From contig JAGHCZ010000017.1 of the NCBI GenBank assembly GCA_021160205.1, positions 1 through 5,244 on the forward strand: a stretch of DNA of 5,244 bases, given 5' to 3'. The first letter of the stretch is position 1. Each line of letters opens with the position of its first letter. This document shows, one piece after another, positions 4,178 through 5,244 of the stretch. The notes beneath the pieces were generated by a model. The model searched no databases and was not told the origin of the DNA. It was given only the letters and a program-made list of their open reading frames with translations. A program made the translations under genes and the position numbers. Source of the DNA: Nitrososphaerota archaeon. Lineage in GTDB: Archaea > Thermoproteota > Nitrososphaeria_A > Caldarchaeales > Wolframiiraptoraceae.

Positions 4178-5244
4178 ATGCTCCACATGAACCCGGAAAA
4201 ATTCGAAATAAAAATCGACGCAGCGCATAAGGAGATCGCGCGGAAGGCCAGGGAATTCGCTGAAAGAGAGGTGGAACCAGTTTCTAGAGAGATTCATGAG
4301 AAAGGTGTTATCTCGAGATCCTTGTTGAGAAAAGCGGGAGAACAGGGATTCTTCGGAGTATGCGTTCCACGCGAGCTAAGTGGAGTTGGATCCGATCTCT
4401 TAGGACTAGCCTTAATGATCGAGGAGCTTAGTAAAGCATCAACATCCTTCGCGTTAGCAATTTTGGTCCCATACCTATTCACAATTCCATTAATGACCTT
4501 CGGATCACAGCAACAGAAAAGCAGATACGTCCCGAAGATTGCGTCCGGAAAACTTTATGCAGCGCACGCCGCGACCGAGCCCACTTCCGGAAGCGATTTA
4601 GCGGGAATAAAGACTAACGCGAAGAGGCGTGGAGCTGAGTGGATTCTTGACGGCGTCAAGAGCTTCGTATCTGGAGCGGAGTGGGCGGATTATTTCCTTG
4701 TTTTAGCGCGTGTGCCGGATTTCGGCGAGGACCCGAGGAAGCAGTTGACTTTCTTTATAGTTGATCGAGAAGCCGATGGACTTGACATAGGCATAAGCGA
4801 TGACCTAATAGGGGTTAGGGGGATTAGAATCGGATACCTAAAGCTCAGAGGGGTTAGGGTGCCGGATGAGAATAGAGTAGGAGCGGTTGGAGAAGGACTC
4901 AAAATAGCCTCAGAGACCTATGGAAGAACTAGAGTAGGAGCCGCCGCACTCGCCCTCGGAGCGATGCAAGCGCTCTTGAACCAGACGATAAACTACGCCG
5001 TAAAGAGAAAAGCTTTCGGAAGATCTATAGCCTCTTTTCAGGCGACTAAATTTAAGCTCGTAGATATTTTTGCAGATTTGATCAACGTTAAGCTTCTAGT
5101 CTATTGGTCCGCGCGCACGCTGGATGAATCGCCTGAAAAATTGGAAGCGGCTTCCCTGGCCAAGTTGAGGGCGGCGGAAATGCTTGAAAAGGCGGCTATA
5201 AAAGCGATCGAGATTCATGGAGGCGTTGGGGTAATAAAGAAAAC
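4178..5244 (+). CDS. Acyl-CoA dehydrogenase, 3' end cut by window
   Basis: An FAD-dependent acyl-CoA dehydrogenase that would introduce the alpha-beta double bond in fatty-acid or branched-chain acyl-CoA degradation. The first 355 residues are visible of a family length of about 380-400. The helical N-terminal domain spans about 1-125. The flavin and substrate motif T-E-P-T-S-G-S-D is at 133-140 and the beta domain follows to about 235, with L-R-G-V-R-V-P at 223-229. The C-terminal helical domain has G-R-T-R (249-252), K-R-K-A-F-G-R (276-282), S-F-Q-A-T (286-290) and I-H-G-G-V-G (346-351). Residue T251 sits where isovaleryl- and long-chain enzymes carry their catalytic Glu, so the base is probably the later Glu of the medium/short-chain type, beyond the window. 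ATG 4178 and ATG 4187 are in frame; 4178 has AAAGG 8 bases upstream, while 4187 is 12 bases from GAGG. An in-frame TGA at 4136 excludes earlier starts. Chain-length specificity cannot be read. Confidence 0.93.
   Translation, partial: MLHMNPEKFEIKIDAAHKEIARKAREFAEREVEPVSREIHEKGVISRSLLRKAGEQGFFGVCVPRELSGVGSDLLGLALMIEELSKASTSFALAILVPYLFTIPLMTFGSQQQKSRYVPKIASGKLYAAHAATEPTSGSDLAGIKTNAKRRGAEWILDGVKSFVSGAEWADYFLVLARVPDFGEDPRKQLTFFIVDREADGLDIGISDDLIGVRGIRIGYLKLRGVRVPDENRVGAVGEGLKIASETYGRTRVGAAALALGAMQALLNQTINYAVKRKAFGRSIASFQATKFKLVDIFADLINVKLLVYWSARTLDESPEKLEAASLAKLRAAEMLEKAAIKAIEIHGGVGVIKK

Noticed and set aside
4810..4859. Direct repeat AGGGGTTAGGG at 4810-4820 and 4849-4859, telomere-like and G-rich
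   Set aside because: The copies are 39 bases apart in the same frame and both encode G-V-R in the acyl-CoA dehydrogenase beta domain. The loop is too long for a convincing G-quadruplex, so coding constraint explains it.
3997..4902. Minus-strand open frames around and opposite the acyl-CoA dehydrogenase start
   Set aside because: They cross or mirror the conserved transferase and dehydrogenase frames and encode no recognisable features.
1..5244. Search for tRNA, rRNA, CRISPR repeats, insertion-sequence ends, toxin-antitoxin or defence genes
   Set aside because: Nothing with the needed structure was found. Nearly every base is explained by the seven coding regions, and the remaining gaps are 16, 18, 33 and 80 bases.

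Overview
This window looks archaeal and chromosomal. The evidence is a DUF211 protein (an essentially archaeal family), an archaeal-type member of the VIT1/CCC1 membrane family (TIGR00267-like), a GlcNAc-1-phosphate transferase-like protein of the archaeal/eukaryotic lipid-carrier branch, and ribosome-binding sites of the form GAGG(GATCC). An acyl-CoA dehydrogenase beside such genes fits a Thermoproteota/TACK-type or similar heterotrophic, perhaps thermophilic archaeon, but the sequence alone does not fix the lineage. I see no tRNA, rRNA, CRISPR array, insertion sequence or phage-like gene. Coding density is very high, and the longest gene-free stretch is 80 bases.

Left block, + strand (2-854): the end of a DUF211 gene is followed 16 bases later by a five-helix membrane protein of the VIT1/CCC1 family. 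The two are probably co-transcribed. The second gene meets the left end of the minus-strand block tail to tail, and the last 26 bases are shared.

Central block, - strand (4097 down to 829): four genes read in the same direction with gaps of -4, 33 and 18 bases, so probably one operon. In transcription order they are a polytopic GPT/WecA/MraY-type sugar-phosphate transferase resembling archaeal AglH, an unrecognised 82-residue protein with two membrane helices that starts within the transferase stop codon (ATGA), a Gfo/Idh/MocA oxidoreductase resembling archaeal UDP-GlcNAc 3-dehydrogenases, and methylthioribose-1-phosphate isomerase (mtnA). The first three suggest lipid-linked or nucleotide-linked amino-sugar chemistry for surface glycans. 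MtnA belongs to methionine salvage and is probably a passenger at the operon end.

Right block, + strand (4178 to the window end): an acyl-CoA dehydrogenase starts divergently from the transferase across an 80-base intergenic region and runs off the window without its C-terminal segment.

I did not find a clearly new biological system. The points most worth a second look are the substituted acidic residues of the transferase, the small membrane protein coupled to it, and the inverted repeat and TTCGAG triplet around the transferase start codon.
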